Part shown: piece by piece, positions 10,231 to 22,430 of the stretch | How positions within the stretch are numbered: the stretch's first letter is position 1 | How the letters are laid out: each line of letters begins with the position of its first letter | Assembly (NCBI RefSeq): GCF_002288925.2 | Contig: NW_022098076.1 | Span: forward strand, 76,774,009-76,838,008 | Direction of reading: 5' to 3' | Length of the DNA: 64,000 nt | Origin: Delphinapterus leucas | Taxonomy: Eukaryota; Chordata; Mammalia; Artiodactyla; Monodontidae | Translations under genes and position numbers: made by a program | Notes under the pieces: generated by a model | The model's database searches: none | Told to the model about the DNA's origin: nothing | The model's input: only the letters and a program-made list of their open reading frames with translations

Positions 10231-13200
10231 GTGAGTACTGCGTCTGACTGTCCCCGCGGGGCTCCTGGAGCTCGAAGGTGGGGACCTCGGGACCGATAGT
10301 GGGGCTCTGAATTGCGCTCCTGCCGCCTCCGGGCTCTACCTGTGCGCAGAGCCCAGCCGCCGGGCAGCTAGAGAGGTGAGGGGGAGGTGCGTGCCGCTCC
10401 TGCCAGCCTCCTCCAGGGGCACTTCTGAACTGCCACTTAGATATGCCCACACACCCCCGCTCCCCCCTTACATTCTACTGTGTTTCCTTCTCCTGTGTCC
10501 CACCCCAGGTTATGCGCCCAATCCAGGTCACCAAGGAATTTAATTGGCGGATGGGTAGGAAAGACATCGGGGAGACGGGCAAGATCTGTAGTCTGAGATC
10601 CGAATAAAAGAGTCTGCGAGGAGGGCTTTGGATTTAGGGGAGGAGGGCTGGATTTGGGGAAAAGAGGGGAGCAAGGTGGGAAGCCACAGGCAGGAAGACT
10701 CAAACAGCTGCCTCTTCCCCGCCCTGCTTTGCCCACAAACCCACCAGCTTCTGTCTGGGCTCCTCCAGAGTGGGCGGTAGGGGCGGGAAAAGGAGTGTAA
10801 AGGGGAAACCGAGTCAGAACCTTAGCTTTCTCTACTTCCTCCTCCCCGACCAAAGAGGAGGAAAGGCAGGAAGGGACCCAAGCCTATGCCCTTCCATATG
10901 TAGGGGTCATGGGTGAAAAAATGTGCAGCTCGGGACGTACTGGGAACCGTGGAGGGTCCTGGAGGAAGGGAGGGAGGCCTGGCCAGCCAAGGGTTGGGGA
11001 CGTCTTCCCAGACCTAGCCTCTCGACTTGGCCCTAGCTAGAGCAGACGCCTAGGCAGCTAAGGTTGAGGGAACTTTGAGTCTTGGGAGGTGGACAGAGGC
11101 TGGGGAGGTGGGTGCCCGGCCGGGACCGCTCAGAGATCCGGATCCCGTAGACTTTTTTTTCCTTCTCAGTCTCAGGAGCAGCAAAGACCCGCCCGGAATA
11201 GTTGTGTTTAGAGAGGAGGGACTTGGACAATACCGCTGGTGCATCAGCCAATCGTAAGAAGGCAAGGTCTTGTCTATTTGCATATCACAATGTCACTGGC
11301 TGGATTCTCTACCCTCCACTCCTCTCCCACCCCGGGATTTGGAAGAAGGGGTGGGGCAGGCAGATCCTTCTCTTCTAGGAAGATAGCTGGATGCCCACAC
11401 AGGGAGCTGCTGGCCACCATCCCACTTCCATGATGTGGGAGAGAAGTCCCTCAGGGTGTCGCTGAGGGGACAAACTGAGGACGACCGAGGTCCTGGCTAG
11501 GGAACATGCGTCCTTTGATCCTCACTTAGAATAATGCAGTAGCAGCTTTGAAATAGAGGGACCTGAGATCTAACCTCCCCCATTTGTTAAGCCTGTGACT
11601 TTGGGCAAGCCACTTCTCCCTGCTCCCAGATGTCTCAACTGTAGAACAGGGAGTCAGTCCCCCTAGCTGGCAGGCTCCATAGGAGGATTACGTGGGATGA
11701 CCTACAACATAATTGGACATTAGGAGGTGCTCCTAAATGTAAGTCTCCTCCTCGACACCCCAGGTTCTGTCTAGAGTCCCCATGGGTGAAAAGGGGGATT
11801 AATTTAAATGTAAAATCCAGGGTCCCCAGCAAAATTTTGTAAAGGGATCTCTATCTCTTGTTCCCCATGCACACCTTTCCTAACTTTGCCCTTCCTCAAG
11901 GTATGGGGACAGGGGTCTCTCCCTGATGGCTGTTGCCTTCCCTTCCCCCTGCCCCATTTGTCCCAATTTTCTCATCCTTCCAGTTAAAAATACCACTTCC
12001 TCCATGAAGCTGTCTCTCTGTCTTCCCTCCCTTGCCTTCTCTGTGCTCCCACTGCACTCCATGCATTGGGCAACTATGCCAGTTATGCATTTTACTGACA
12101 ACCATCTCCTCTTGGGTCTCTTTTCCCTGCTCCTGGAAGGCCAAGCGTTTGTCTTTAGGGCCCTGAAGACTGAAGGTGCTGGGGACAGTTTTATGGAGTG
12201 TTGCTGAGTTCATCTTTCTGGGGTTTGTATCCATGGGGGTTCCTTTGTTTAGGAAGGGCTGTTGGGTGGGAGCCACACCAGAGGGAGAGAGACTTGGTCC
12301 CTTGGAGACTGACCCTGAAGCTGGAAAGCAGGGAGTGGGGGAGGAGGTGAGGAAGGCAGGTGTGGGAGAACACAGAGGCCTTCATGGCCACAGCTGCAGG
12401 GCAAGCCGGGTGAAGAGTGAGGGATTGGGATGATAAGGTGTCTGGCAAATGCCTCACTCAGATGCTTCTGAGAGGCTCCTGTCATTCCTTGCCCCCCACC
12501 CTGGAGGCTTCACCATGAGTAAGAGCTTCTTCAGGCCAGGAGATTCTAGGCTGCTCCCTGATGTCTAGGACTGGTTTGCTGGACCTCTTCTCTCTGCCTC
12601 TCAGAGAAGCCAGGCCAGAGCTCTAGCGGTGGACAGGAAAGCAGCTGGCCTCGCAGCAGCCCACTGAAGTCCAGGCTGACATTCTAGCAGCAGCCAGGCT
12701 GGGAGGAGACAGGACCCCAGGAACTCTGAGAGACTGGACTGTCCCGGTCAGGAAAGGAGGGTTCTGGAGGAGAGCGGCCCAGGCCCTGGAATAGGCTCAG
12801 GGACCTGGCTCCAGGTCCCAGAGAAGTTTCCCTTCCACTTTCTTTCCCCCTCCCCCATCTTCTCCGATGCAATGCATGCTTTCTAAACTCTGCCTCTGGC
12901 CTCTGTCTGTCTCTCTCCCATCTGTAACCATATCTTTGTGAATTGCAGAATCCCAGATTCCAGGACACTGGCCAGGCTCTCTTGAGGTCATCTTGTCCAG
13001 CTTACTGCCTCCAGGCCATCCAGCCTATGCTCTGGCCCTGACAGATCCCGTTCTGGTCATCAGCTCCTACCTCTCCTATCCTGCTCCCTGCCCCCCTTCC
13101 ATCCTCCCCCGGGAAGTTCTTCTCAATGTCTGACCCATCTTTATTTATACCTCCAATCAGTGGATGTAGAAAATAGCTCACTCTCACAGAATACCCAGAT

Positions 13201-16200
13201 CAATCTCTCTTCTTCTCCCTTCCTCTTTCCTCTTTCTGTTTTATAGTTTCTATGAAAGAAACTAACCCTCCCCTTGTTCCACTAGGAAAAGCACCACTCA
13301 GTCTCACTCCCTTCCCCCATCTCATCTTGCCTCCCTTCCCTATGGAAACAGGAACAGACGCCTAGGACAGCCTCACCTCTGGTCCCTCGGGGAAGCAGGG
13401 AAAGGACCCAGGCTTCTTCCCGACACCCCAGTTTTCCAGCTGTGACCCCCCTCACCCTTTCCCATCCCCTCTTCCCCTGGGGCCCCTGACCCTTCATGGG
13501 CACTCCTGTGGCTGGCCCCCACAGACTCAGGATGGTGCGGGGGTGGGGTGGCCATCCAGCACCCCCTCCAGGCCTCCTGCCTTGGCAGCTTCCCCTGGAG
13601 GGAGACAATGGGGCTGTGAGCAGAAAAGGGCAGGGGCAAAAGGAGGCTGGCTCGGTCCAGGCCAGAGCATGCCCTGAGCCCACCAGAGTCCTGGCACTGT
13701 GACATTTCCTGCGGGGTGCAGCCCCCTCCTGCCCCGTTCTCATCAGAAGTCAGGAGTTGGTGGGGGGAGGTCAGTGGGGGGCTTGATCACCAGGGCCCAG
13801 TGAGGGGGATTCCAGAGTGTGTACTTTGATGGAGAAATCCAGCTGTGGAGGGGATGAGGCGAGGGTGGGGCGGGCAGCCAGGCCTCGGTCAGGCTGGCAG
13901 TAGGGCACCCAGCCAGCCAGAGCAGGAGGCGCTGGGGAACGCAGAAGCCAGCCCCTGGGGGCTGGAGAGGGCGCCCTCTAGCCTGCGCCTTCCTTCCTGC
14001 GGGGGGGCGGGCGGGGGGGTGTGAGATCTTGGGTGCTTCCCCTGGACTGCCTGAGGAGGAGCTCGGGGAGGGAAAGGTCGCTGGGAGGGTTCTTCACCCA
14101 CTTTCCACCTGGCCTCTTGGGCTGGTTTCTCCAGCTCGGGGCCCTCTGTTTAATCCAGAAATTAGACCTAGAAAGGACTTAGAGATCATCTGGTCCAATC
14201 TGCTCACTTACAGTGACAACTCTAGCCAAAGCTCAGGGACAGGAGGTGGCTTGCCCAAGGCCCCCCAGAATGCAAGTGGCTGAGGGCTGGGACCGGGAGC
14301 CCACCTCCTGCTGAGTACCGTACCCTTGTGTGCTGTGGGGCTCAGGAAAGGGGTACAGGGCCTTCCACGGGCCCCTTCTGCTCCCCCATCCCCACCCTCA
14401 CACAGTGCTCCCCACCTCAGCGTGGGAGAGCAGAAGGCACATGACGGATGCTCACTGGCATATCCAGCGGATGGTCACTGTGTCCATGCCTTTGCCTCCC
14501 ACAGCCCTGACCAATGGGAAGCCCTCTTCTGCAGTGAAGTCATTCAGGGCAGGAAAAGCCCCTGCCTCTTCCAAGAGCAATGAGGAGGAGAGAAGTGTGA
14601 GGAGGTGGGAAGGGCAGCACCCAGCACAGGGCAGAGAGAACCAGATTGGGCTGGGGTGGTGGGGGGCCGTGGGGAGGCAGGGGTTAATGGAGCTGGGGCA
14701 TCACTGGCTTTGATGTGGTGGTCGGGGAGTGGGGAGGGACGGGGGGAGGGGAGCAGTAATTACCGAGTTAGACAGAGCAGGACAGGACAGGCGGGCCGGG
14801 CACAGGCCCGGGCCCAGCTGCCTCAGCCGTCAGGCAACATTTTTCTGCCCCTTCTCCCCCACCCACCTCCCCCACCCCTGTGCAGCCCCCGCCCACGGCC
14901 CCAGGGCTCAGGACTCCCTCTGCTGGCTCTTGGGAGTGAGGGTCAGACTAAGGAGCGTGGGGAACTAGTGGGGGGCTGGCTGTGAGACCCTTCAGAGGAG
15001 CAGGCATCAGAAGGATCTGTGGTCCTCTCGGCCTCAAGAATCCACCGACCGAGGAGCGCTCGATGGGGAAGGGAGGGGTCCTGGAGGGCGCTCCTGGTCC
15101 ACGGGCTGGGCTGACAGGGGAGGAGGAGACACTGGGATCCAGGCTAAGTAAGGGCAGAGAGTCGGAGAAAAGCATGTTCTCAGGAATTCACAAACGCTCC
15201 TGATTGCCCGTGTGCTGTGCAGGCCCAGGAGATGATTAAGGGTGTGAATGGGAAGACAAAACACTTGTGGAAGTCCACTCTCTGGACAGGCTCGTTTCAC
15301 AGGTAACCTGGGAAGTAGGCAGGTATTATTTATTTCCATTTTACAGTTGACGACACTGAGGCTCAGAAGGTTAAGTATCATCATCCATTCCACCAATGAT
15401 AAGTGCCAGCTTCCCTTGCTAGGGACTTGCTGACATCATAGAACCAGCAAATGGCAGAGCCCAGATACACACCCAAGTCCGATGGATCTTCAAACCCCTG
15501 AGTGTGTTCTGCTAATGACGTTTACTTCTTCCTGAGGGCCTTGTCTCGAGTGAGTTCATATCTAATTGGAGAGAGAGGACAAGAAAACATGACAAAATAA
15601 TTATGCCCCTCGCAGCATAACAAACCCCCCCCAAATGAGTGCCACTTGGAGCGATGCAAGTCGGGGAGGTCAGTGAGGGCTGGGGCCCAGGGGAGGCTCC
15701 TTAGAGCAGGTGGGATCTGAGGCGAGTTTGGAGAGATGCTGGGTGAGATTTTGATGACTTAGGGGTGGCGAGGGGCGGCTCTGAGTTAGCCAACCCTGCT
15801 CAGAGTAAGGGCTATGTGGAGGATGGCATGCGAGGCCACACGAGGTATCTGAAGACCACAGGTGGCCGCTTCCTCCAGTCCCTTTGGTTTTTAAAATATT
15901 CACCTAAATTTCTCGCAGCGGGGATCCCTCCACTGAGTGGCCAGGGTCAGTCACCTCTCTTCTCACCGTGCTCACCTGTACAATAAGGGTGAAGTGGGTG
16001 GAGCTGGACTAGAGTATCTCTGACATTCTCTTCCGCCCTCTGAATCCAGGGATGGAAAGGTAAGTTAGGCCAGAAATCCAGGCCTCCAAGGCTTAGATCT
16101 ACAGATGTTGTCAGTAGGAACTGGCTGCCCCCTGACCAAGGTCCCTGGGAGGGAGATCTTGGCACAGGCCGTGCCAGCTAGAATGGCCAAACCCAGGCTT

Positions 16201-17662
16201 GTCCCATCTTGTCTACATACTGATTTCTTTTAGGGCTAGTCTTGTTTTTTCTATGCTGGAGTGACTATTTGTTTAGGATCTCAGATCCTACATGTTATAT
16301 ATTATACATTTCCTACCACCACTGTGCTCCCGTCACCGCCCCCGCTCCAAACACGCAGATGCTCCCAAACGGGCACATCCTCTCTGGGCTGATCTCAGAC
16401 GGATGCTAACTCAGAGGCCCTGACAGCAGAGTTCATTCCCTAAGGAAGCAGAAGGGAAGAAAGGAGGGTAAAGGAAGAAGGGAGATGGGGGAGTTCTTTC
16501 TTGATGCTCTTAAAGATGGTGTTAAAGTTAGATGGGATATTCAAGCCTCTCTCGCCAACTCCTCATTTTTCTGAAGCCCAGAGAGGGAACTGATTTGCCC
16601 AGAGTGGCTCAGCTCACCCAGAGCTGACAGAGACCAGGGTACAAAAGCGAGGCCTGTTGTTTTGCCCAGTGCTCCTCTGCCATCCCCTTCGGAGTTTCCT
16701 TTCCTGTGACTGAAGGTGGGAGTGAGGACAGGAGGGCAGGGGACAAGCTAGTCCCTTGGGATTCTAGCCGCTACTATTGCCCATCCCTCCTCCTGACTGG
16801 CTTGTAAACAAGCCTAGTTCCCAGGCAGCCAGCCAGCCTGGGGAGCCAGACCCGGACCAGAAACCGACTCTGGGGCAGCCCCTCAACGCTGTGAAGGGCC
16901 AGCCAGCCCCACCTCCTGGAGGGCCCTGCCTCTCATGCTCCTCTCGCTTCCTCTCCTATCTCAAGCTCCTGGGAAAAAGACAAGGTCAAGAGGTGTTTCC
17001 CTCTCTTGCCTGCATACCCACACCGTCTCCTGCTTTCCTAGTGCAGGAGGAGGGAGAGGAGACGGATAGGGTAGAGTAACCTTGGGAAGATAAGGCCAGT
17101 CAGCCTTGGGAAAGCAGGGAGTTAGCAGAGGGCAGGATTGGGGAGGGGAGAGTGGGGAACTTAGCGGCATGGGGGTGGGGCGGGGAAGATGGGTTTGCAG
17201 GGCCCCAGACTCCCAGGTGGAGTTCTGGACATGCAGGTGGCAGAATAGGAGCTGGACAGCTGTGGGCAGGCCCGCTTCCCTGCCTCTGAATGCGGCGGGG
17301 GAAAAAGAAAATGTTTGAGGAAGGTAATTAGGAGTCATGAAACCACATGTGGACAGGGGCCTGGGCTCAAGTGAGGACCTTCTCCTTAGATGGCTCATTC
17401 ATTCATTCAGAAACATGTATTAAATGGTATTCATTGTAGTATTATAGTAATTGTTCATAATATGCAAATTTTCATTAAAAAATGGGAGGGGGGAATACAA
17501 ATTAAGTAGCTAAAAATCTGCCATGGGAGACAAAAGAAAATGACAGTCCTAACTCTCAACGTGCTTGCTCCATAGTCTTATCTGCCGACCTTGTACAACC
17601 ATGCTGGAAGCTGCCCCCCAATCCTTTTTGTAATGAAGTGGGATAAGTAGGTGGAAGGGGGA

Positions 17663-17697
<35 letters not shown>

Positions 17698-20600
17698 ACA
17701 GGTAAGGACAGGGTTGGGGCTGGACCTTCCCAGGCTACAGTTGGAACGCAGTGATGGGCAGGTCCTAAGCATGGAGGAAGAAAGGTCTGGACTATAAGTC
17801 TGTCCACTGAGGAGAGAACCTTGGCTCCTGGACTACTTGGGTAGGGGTGATGACAATAACCTGATAGGGTGGTGGTGTGTGTGTGTCACAGGGGGTGGTA
17901 GGAGATCTTAAAGGACTGAGCTTACACATCTTCCTGCAACCACATCTTCAAACGTCTCACTCCTCAGTGTTGAGAAGTTCTAGCTTAAGACCTAAATTCC
18001 TCCTGCTGCTATGTAAGCCCATTACATCTCCTTGCTCTGGGGCCAGAACGTGCCTAGTCAGCACATACCTACAGGGCAAATGGGGACAGTGGGGCGGATG
18101 CACACGAAGGCTAAACTGAAAAGTAGGCCATCTTGACCTTTGGCACCTATCCACCAGCATTTTCCTCATCATTTTCCATCTCTTGGTGCCGCTTCTCCCC
18201 ACCCAAAATTTTATTCTGCCTTCCGCTGAAGGATTTTTGAGTGGCTTCAAATTACTCTCAGCCCCCAAGTGCTCAAATAAGAGCAATCCAATTAAAGTGG
18301 TTCCACCCGGGTGTCAGTACCTAGCCAGTATAACCTTCAGGGGTATGGTGTATGGCAACCAAAAGCTTGTCTTGCTGCCATCCTGCTCTGAAAAGGTCAC
18401 AGACCCTGGAGCAGGAGAAGGGTCAGTGTCACTTACTTTACAACAATGCTTCAGAGACTCAGTCCCCAGTTCCTTCCTCCTGCTCTCCTGTTCAGGGAAA
18501 CAGGGGATATCAGGGTGGGAGGGCCCACTTTAGAGATCAAAGCTTCACCTTCCTATTTGACAGAAAGAGAAATCCGGGCTAGAGAGAAGGTATGACTTTC
18601 CTCAGAGGCTCCATTCCCTAGCCACTCTAACATCCTGTGGCTTTCTATATCTCTGGGATTGCCACTACTTTTCTAGCATCAGGGCTGATCAGCTGACACA
18701 TTGCCAGCTTGTGGTCCACTAAGACCAGATCCTTCTCTGTCACTGTCTACTTTTCTTTGGTATCTCTTTATGATATATACTTTCTTTTCTTTGACAGCCT
18801 TCTTGATCTTTCTTCGGTTAATTTCCTCCTTGTCTCCCTTTTGGGCTAGGCCTGTTGAATTTTAACTGTGGCCTACCTGGTGCCAGGTGCCTTCACTTTG
18901 AGTCAAATTCCTATAAGGATTTATTAATGAAGATGTACACAGAAGGTTAATACTGAATCCTTGCTCTATAGCAATTTCAGTCTAGAACCTAATTAAGAGG
19001 GGACACACAAATGGAATAGTAAGAGAACCAGACAGGATAATCTGAATTTCAGTTGTGGGGAGCTGGTGGGTGAAGAGGCATGTCACAGCTCCTGGCTGTG
19101 GGCTGGGCAGGGCTGGTCTCCCTCCCCTCCCCCAGGCTCTTTGAGTTACACCCCTGATCTGCTGTTCTTTGCTTCCCAGGGCCGTGGGCAGCCCCCTGGT
19201 CATGGACCCTACCAGCATCTGCAGGAAGGCACGGCGGCTAGCAGGGCGGCAGGCTGAGTTGTGCCAGGCCGAGCCAGAAGTTGTGGCCGAGCTAGCGCGG
19301 GGCGCCCGGCTAGGGGTTCGAGAATGCCAGTTCCAGTTCCGCTTCCGCCGCTGGAACTGCTCCAGCCACAGCAAGGCCTTTGGGCGCATCCTGCAGCAGG
19401 GTCAGTGTGGGGAGGAGACCAGGAGGGGGCTGCTTTCTCTTCGCTGGGGGATCAGAGGAGAGGGTGGAGGTTTGGGTAGGCTGCCTGAGCCCCACTTCTC
19501 CCACGGGTCAAAGGGCACCCTGCCCTGATCCTGTCTCCCAACCCCTCATCACACTGCCTGGCCCACCGCATTCCCCCAGTACCCAGCTTTGGTCCTGCTG
19601 TCTGACTGCCCCTCCCCGCCCCCGCAGACATCCGGGAGACGGCCTTCGTGTTTGCCATAACGGCCGCGGGCGCCAGCCACGCCGTCACGCAGGCCTGCTC
19701 CATGGGCGAGCTGCTGCAGTGTGGCTGCCAGGCGCCCCGCGGCCGGGCCCCGCCCCGTCCCCCCGGCCTGCCAGGTACCCCTGGGCCCCCGGGCCCCGCG
19801 GGCTCCCCCGACGGCAGCGCCGCCTGGGAGTGGGGAGGCTGCGGCGACGACGTGGACTTCGGGGATGAGAAGTCGAGGCTCTTTATGGACGCGCAGCACA
19901 AGCGGGGACGCGGAGACATCCGTGCGTTGGTGCAACTTCACAACAACGAGGCGGGCCGGCTGGTGAGTCTGGGCAGGATGTGTAAGGCTGTGTGTGTGTG
20001 GAAATGCGTGTGTGGAAATGTGTGAACGTGGGCAGCTTTGAAAGGATGTGGGAGAGTGTGGTATGTGCGGAGGACTGAGTTTGTGGAAGGGTGTGGGGAA
20101 GTGAGGGTGTGAGTGAGGGTATGCAGTGTAGGAGTTCGTTAATGTGTGCAGGGGAGCCAGCGTGGCCATGGGGACCACTTGGGAAGATTGGCTGGGGGCC
20201 TGGATGGACATGTGGGAGGGGAAGTGGCCAGCCTAGAAGAGGGAGTTACTTGGGGGGCCTGGGAGGGCCTGGGGCTGATGGCCCAGGGGGCAGGGTAGGG
20301 AGGGGACACCCAGGGAAGAGGACCCAGGGCCTTTAGGGACCTAAGATAGGGAGGACATACCTCTGAGACAGGACATGTGGGGCAAAGCTTGGGGTAGGTA
20401 GGGAGCTGGCTGCCAGGGCAGGGGCAGAGGAGGGAGACAAAGGCTGGGGATGAAAGAAAGGATAGAGGCGAGGTAAAGGTATGGGGTCTGGAGGTAGGGG
20501 AGCCGGGAGAAGTGGGGGAGGCCTGGAAATGGACTAAACAGGTCCAAGGGAAAATGGGCTTGGAAAGGAGAGAAGAACGAGAAGTAGATCCTGATGGTAG

Positions 20601-22090
20601 AAGGGGGTCAGGCAGAGGCCGGAAAGCTGTGATTGAATCTGGGCACTTAACTGGCTGCCCAGCAATCCCAGACCAGCCCCTGTCCAGAGCCCTGGCAGCT
20701 TCTCCCCTTCCCTCTGTGATGATGAGGGTCCCATGAGCTCCTGTTTAGGGACTAGAAGCAGTCTGAGTCACATGTTTACAGGAGGCGATGGGGGGAAAGA
20801 GAAGGGGCCTGGGAGCGGGAGGGAGATGTACAGGTCTGTAGATCAGGTTGGCCCCTGGACTCTGAGCTTCTGGAAATGATCTTCCTGGGGCGTCTGACCC
20901 CTTAAATCCCTAGTGGGGTTGTGAGTCTTCAACCCCAGCTTCAGACATAAATAGTAAATAAAGGGCAGGACTCCTGGGTTCCAGTTCTCAGTAGTGCATC
21001 CACAGTGGGCCCTCCTGTACCGTATGCCTCAGCTCTAGGTTGTGCTAGGGACCCCCCCCACACACACATCCTATGTCTTCTAGGGTTCCGGCCTGAGGCA
21101 TTGGGCAGGGGGGTGAGAGGGGGACCAGAGAGGAATGTCCAGACAGGCCCACATACCTGTCGGAGAGGGTTGGGGAGGGGTGGCGGAGACAGAGCCCAGG
21201 CGGCCTGCTCTGCCTGGGGCCCTGAGGAGCAGGAATGAGGGGGTTGGCCTGGCAGGAGGAATAGGGTGCGAAGCTGCCACCTTCCCCACCCGCCTCCCTC
21301 CAGGGAGAATCTCTCCCCTGCTGTCCATTATGCTTTCTCCCCCATTCCCTGGCTTTGGATCCTGGAACCTCTACGCTGCATAGTGACCCCCACTCCCCAC
21401 TTCTCCTACTTCTCCATCATTCTTCCTCCTCCTCTCCGGGCTGTGGGGCCCTTGATTTCCTCCTCCCCACTTTGCGCTCTCCTGTTCTGTTTGTTTGTTT
21501 TTGGTCTCTGCTCTTTTCTTTCTTTCATCCACCACCCTCCCCATCTTATTTTCTGTCGGTCTTCTGGGCCTCGCCGTGTCCCGCCTTCTGGATCTGTCTC
21601 CATCCGCCCGCGTCTCTGCTCCCCGCAGGCCGTGCGGAGCCACACGCGGACTGAATGCAAGTGCCATGGCCTGTCGGGCTCCTGCGCGCTGCGCACCTGC
21701 TGGCAGAAGTTGCCCCCGTTCCGCGAGGTGGGCGCGCGGCTGCTCGAGCGCTTCCACGGCGCCTCGCGTGTCATGGGCACCAACGACGGCAAGGCTCTGC
21801 TGCCCGCTGTCCGCACGCTCAAGCCGCCTGGCCGCGCTGACCTACTATACGCCGCCGACTCGCCCGACTTCTGCGCCCCCAACCGGCGCACCGGTTCGCC
21901 GGGCACGCGCGGCCGCGCCTGCAACAGCAGTGCCCCGGACCTCAGTGGCTGCGACCTGCTGTGCTGCGGCCGCGGCCACCGCCAAGAGAGCGTGCAGCTC
22001 GAGGAGAACTGTCTGTGCCGCTTCCACTGGTGCTGCGTGGTGCAGTGCCACCGCTGCCGCGTGCGCAAGGAACTCAGCCTCTGCCTCTGA
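10151..22090 (+). CDS. WNT6: WNT6, secreted Wnt ligand (four coding exons, gene span ATG to stop)
   Basis: Joining 10151-10230, 19180-19400, 19628-19962 and 21629-22090 gives 1098 nt, or 365 aa plus stop, the same length as human WNT6. All introns are GT-AG and the frame is kept across every junction. Residues 1-24 form a hydrophobic signal peptide. The mature part has 24 cysteines, the usual Wnt disulfide set. The HGLSGSC loop puts the palmitoleoylated serine at S228; the acylation (PORCN) and its need for Frizzled binding are family knowledge. N-glycosylation sequons lie at N86 and N311. A short collagen-like Gly-X-Y run sits in exon 3. The C-terminal cysteine-knot domain ends in SLCL. The product is secreted through the ER with WLS and signals through Frizzled/LRP, mostly in epithelial development. 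WNT10A follows on the same strand. The identification is from recognised sequence; I see no frameshift or premature stop. Confidence 0.98.
11910..12165 (+). repeat. L2 LINE fragment
   Basis: The wording is L2-like in sense: 'ccacttcctccatgaagctg', then 'tgctcccactgcactccatg' and a later stretch of the L2 3' region. It is diverged and lacks the terminal segment. Confidence 0.55.
13966..13979. promoter_or_regulatory. Perfect 14-base palindrome of two overlapping CTCF half-cores
   Basis: AGAGGGCGCCCTCT is its own reverse complement. Each arm carries the AGAGGGCGC part of the CTCF core, so the site reads as two opposed, partial motifs. The upstream CCA part is absent on both strands. Confidence 0.3.
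17663..17694. repeat. GA dinucleotide microsatellite
   Basis: An uninterrupted run of about 15 GA units, followed by a short CA run, in WNT6 intron 1. Likely length-polymorphic. Confidence 0.9.
19180..19400 (+). CDS. WNT6: WNT6 coding exon 2
   Basis: The acceptor is a pyrimidine-rich tract ending cttcccag at 19179. The exon encodes AVGSPLVMDPTSIC through GRILQQ, including the N86 sequon (WNCSS) and four conserved cysteines. It ends on the first base of codon 101. The donor gtcagt at 19401 departs from gtragt at one position. Intron 2 is only 227 bases. Confidence 0.97.
19628..19962 (+). CDS. WNT6: WNT6 coding exon 3
   Basis: The acceptor is cccgcag at 19627 and the donor gtgagt at 19963. 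The exon encodes DIRETAFVFAI through HNNEAGRL. It carries the conserved AITAAGASHAVTQAC helix segment, the collagen-like GLPGTPGPPGPAGSP run and the WEWGGCGDD signature of the N-terminal Wnt domain. It ends on a codon boundary at residue 212. Confidence 0.97.
19963..21628 (+). other. WNT6: WNT6 intron 3
   Basis: A 1666-base intron with gtgagt and ccccgcag ends. The first 170 bases are rich in TGTG, then purine-rich G-tracts fill the middle and a long pyrimidine-rich stretch (about 21280-21620) precedes exon 4. No repeat family or exon recognised. Confidence 0.8.
21629..22090 (+). CDS. WNT6: WNT6 coding exon 4 (terminal)
   Basis: The acceptor is ccccgcag at 21628. The exon encodes AVRSHTRTECKCHG through the C-terminal SLCL and the TGA at 22088-22090. 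It holds the acylation loop CKCHGLSGSC (S228 modified) and the cysteine-rich C-terminal domain with CCGRGH and FHWCC motifs. GC content is very high, which also opens long meaningless reading frames on both strands. Confidence 0.98.
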   Translation, partial: AVRSHTRTECKCHGLSGSCALRTCWQKLPPFREVGARLLERFHGASRVMGTNDGKALLPAVRTLKPPGRADLLYAADSPDFCAPNRRTGSPGTRGRACNSSAPDLSGCDLLCCGRGHRQESVQLEENCLCRFHWCCVVQCHRCRVRKELSLCL

Positions 22091-22155
22091 CCCATCGCCC
22101 GGCTCCCCAGACTGCGCGCAGAGCCGCCTCTCGGCACCTGCGGGACCTCTGGGCG

Positions 22156-22170
22156 CCAGCAGGGGGCGTT
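22156..22170 (+). promoter_or_regulatory. CTCF-like motif in the WNT6 3' UTR
   Basis: CCAGCAGGGGGCGTT matches 13 of 14 positions of the CTCF core, in + orientation. It lies 66 bases after the WNT6 stop codon. Confidence 0.55.
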
Positions 22171-22424
22171 GCCAGCTTTCCCCTGGGAAAGTCCATCTCC
22201 CAGGCCTCTCTGGAAACTGTGAGGCGGTGGGGCTTGAGATATACGCCCGCTCATCAAGACCCAGGGCACCGGAGGAGCCTCCAAGGGGCGCTCCCGGGGG
22301 CTTCTGGGGGAGACCTTCTCTCTCCTCGGCCCCCAGATAGAAACCAAAGAGCCAGTTTCTAGGCCTCGGGATGCGGGGCTCCTCAGAACTGCTGGCCATG
22401 GGGTGGGTGGGTGCATTTAGTATC

Positions 22425-22430
22425 AATAAA
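22425..22430 (+). terminator. WNT6: WNT6 poly(A) signal
   Basis: A canonical AATAAA, 335 bases after the stop codon, followed by an AT-rich stretch and then a GT-rich region ('gtttggagg' at about 22460) suitable as the downstream element. It is the only canonical signal close to the gene end. Confidence 0.85.

Larger units (their letters stand above)
9240..10400 (+). promoter_or_regulatory. WNT6: WNT6 CpG island promoter region
   Basis: GC- and CpG-rich DNA rises from about 9240 and peaks at 9600-10240, across the WNT6 start codon. It holds many GC boxes (ccgccc/gggcgg) and no convincing TATA box near the ATG. The transcription start cannot be placed from sequence alone. Long open frames on both strands here (for example minus strand 9557-10450) reflect base composition. 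Confidence 0.8.
10231..19179 (+). other. WNT6: WNT6 intron 1
   Basis: This 8949-base intron has a gtgagt donor and a cttcccag acceptor. Recognisable content is an L2 piece at about 11910-12165, MIR-like pieces (about 11525-11650, 14150-14280, 15290-15400, 16010-16060, 16520-16640), a GA dinucleotide run at 17663-17694 and a perfect palindrome at 13966-13979. A small patch with TAATTA sits at 14757-14762 inside GC-rich DNA. No coding exon or RNA gene recognised. Confidence 0.75.

Noticed and set aside
9557..10450. Minus-strand open frame of 297 codons across the WNT6 promoter
   Set aside because: Gly/Arg/Pro-rich, runs antisense through a CpG island and the signal-peptide exon, no domain recognised. 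Explained by GC-rich composition.
21495..22340. Plus-strand open frame of 281 codons in another frame through WNT6 exon 4
   Set aside because: Out of frame with WNT6, Ala/Arg/Pro-rich and without homology to any family I know.
21406..22416. Minus-strand open frame of 336 codons opposite WNT6 exon 4
   Set aside because: It is the shadow of a GC-rich true coding exon on the other strand. The sense frame has the Wnt signature and splice continuity.
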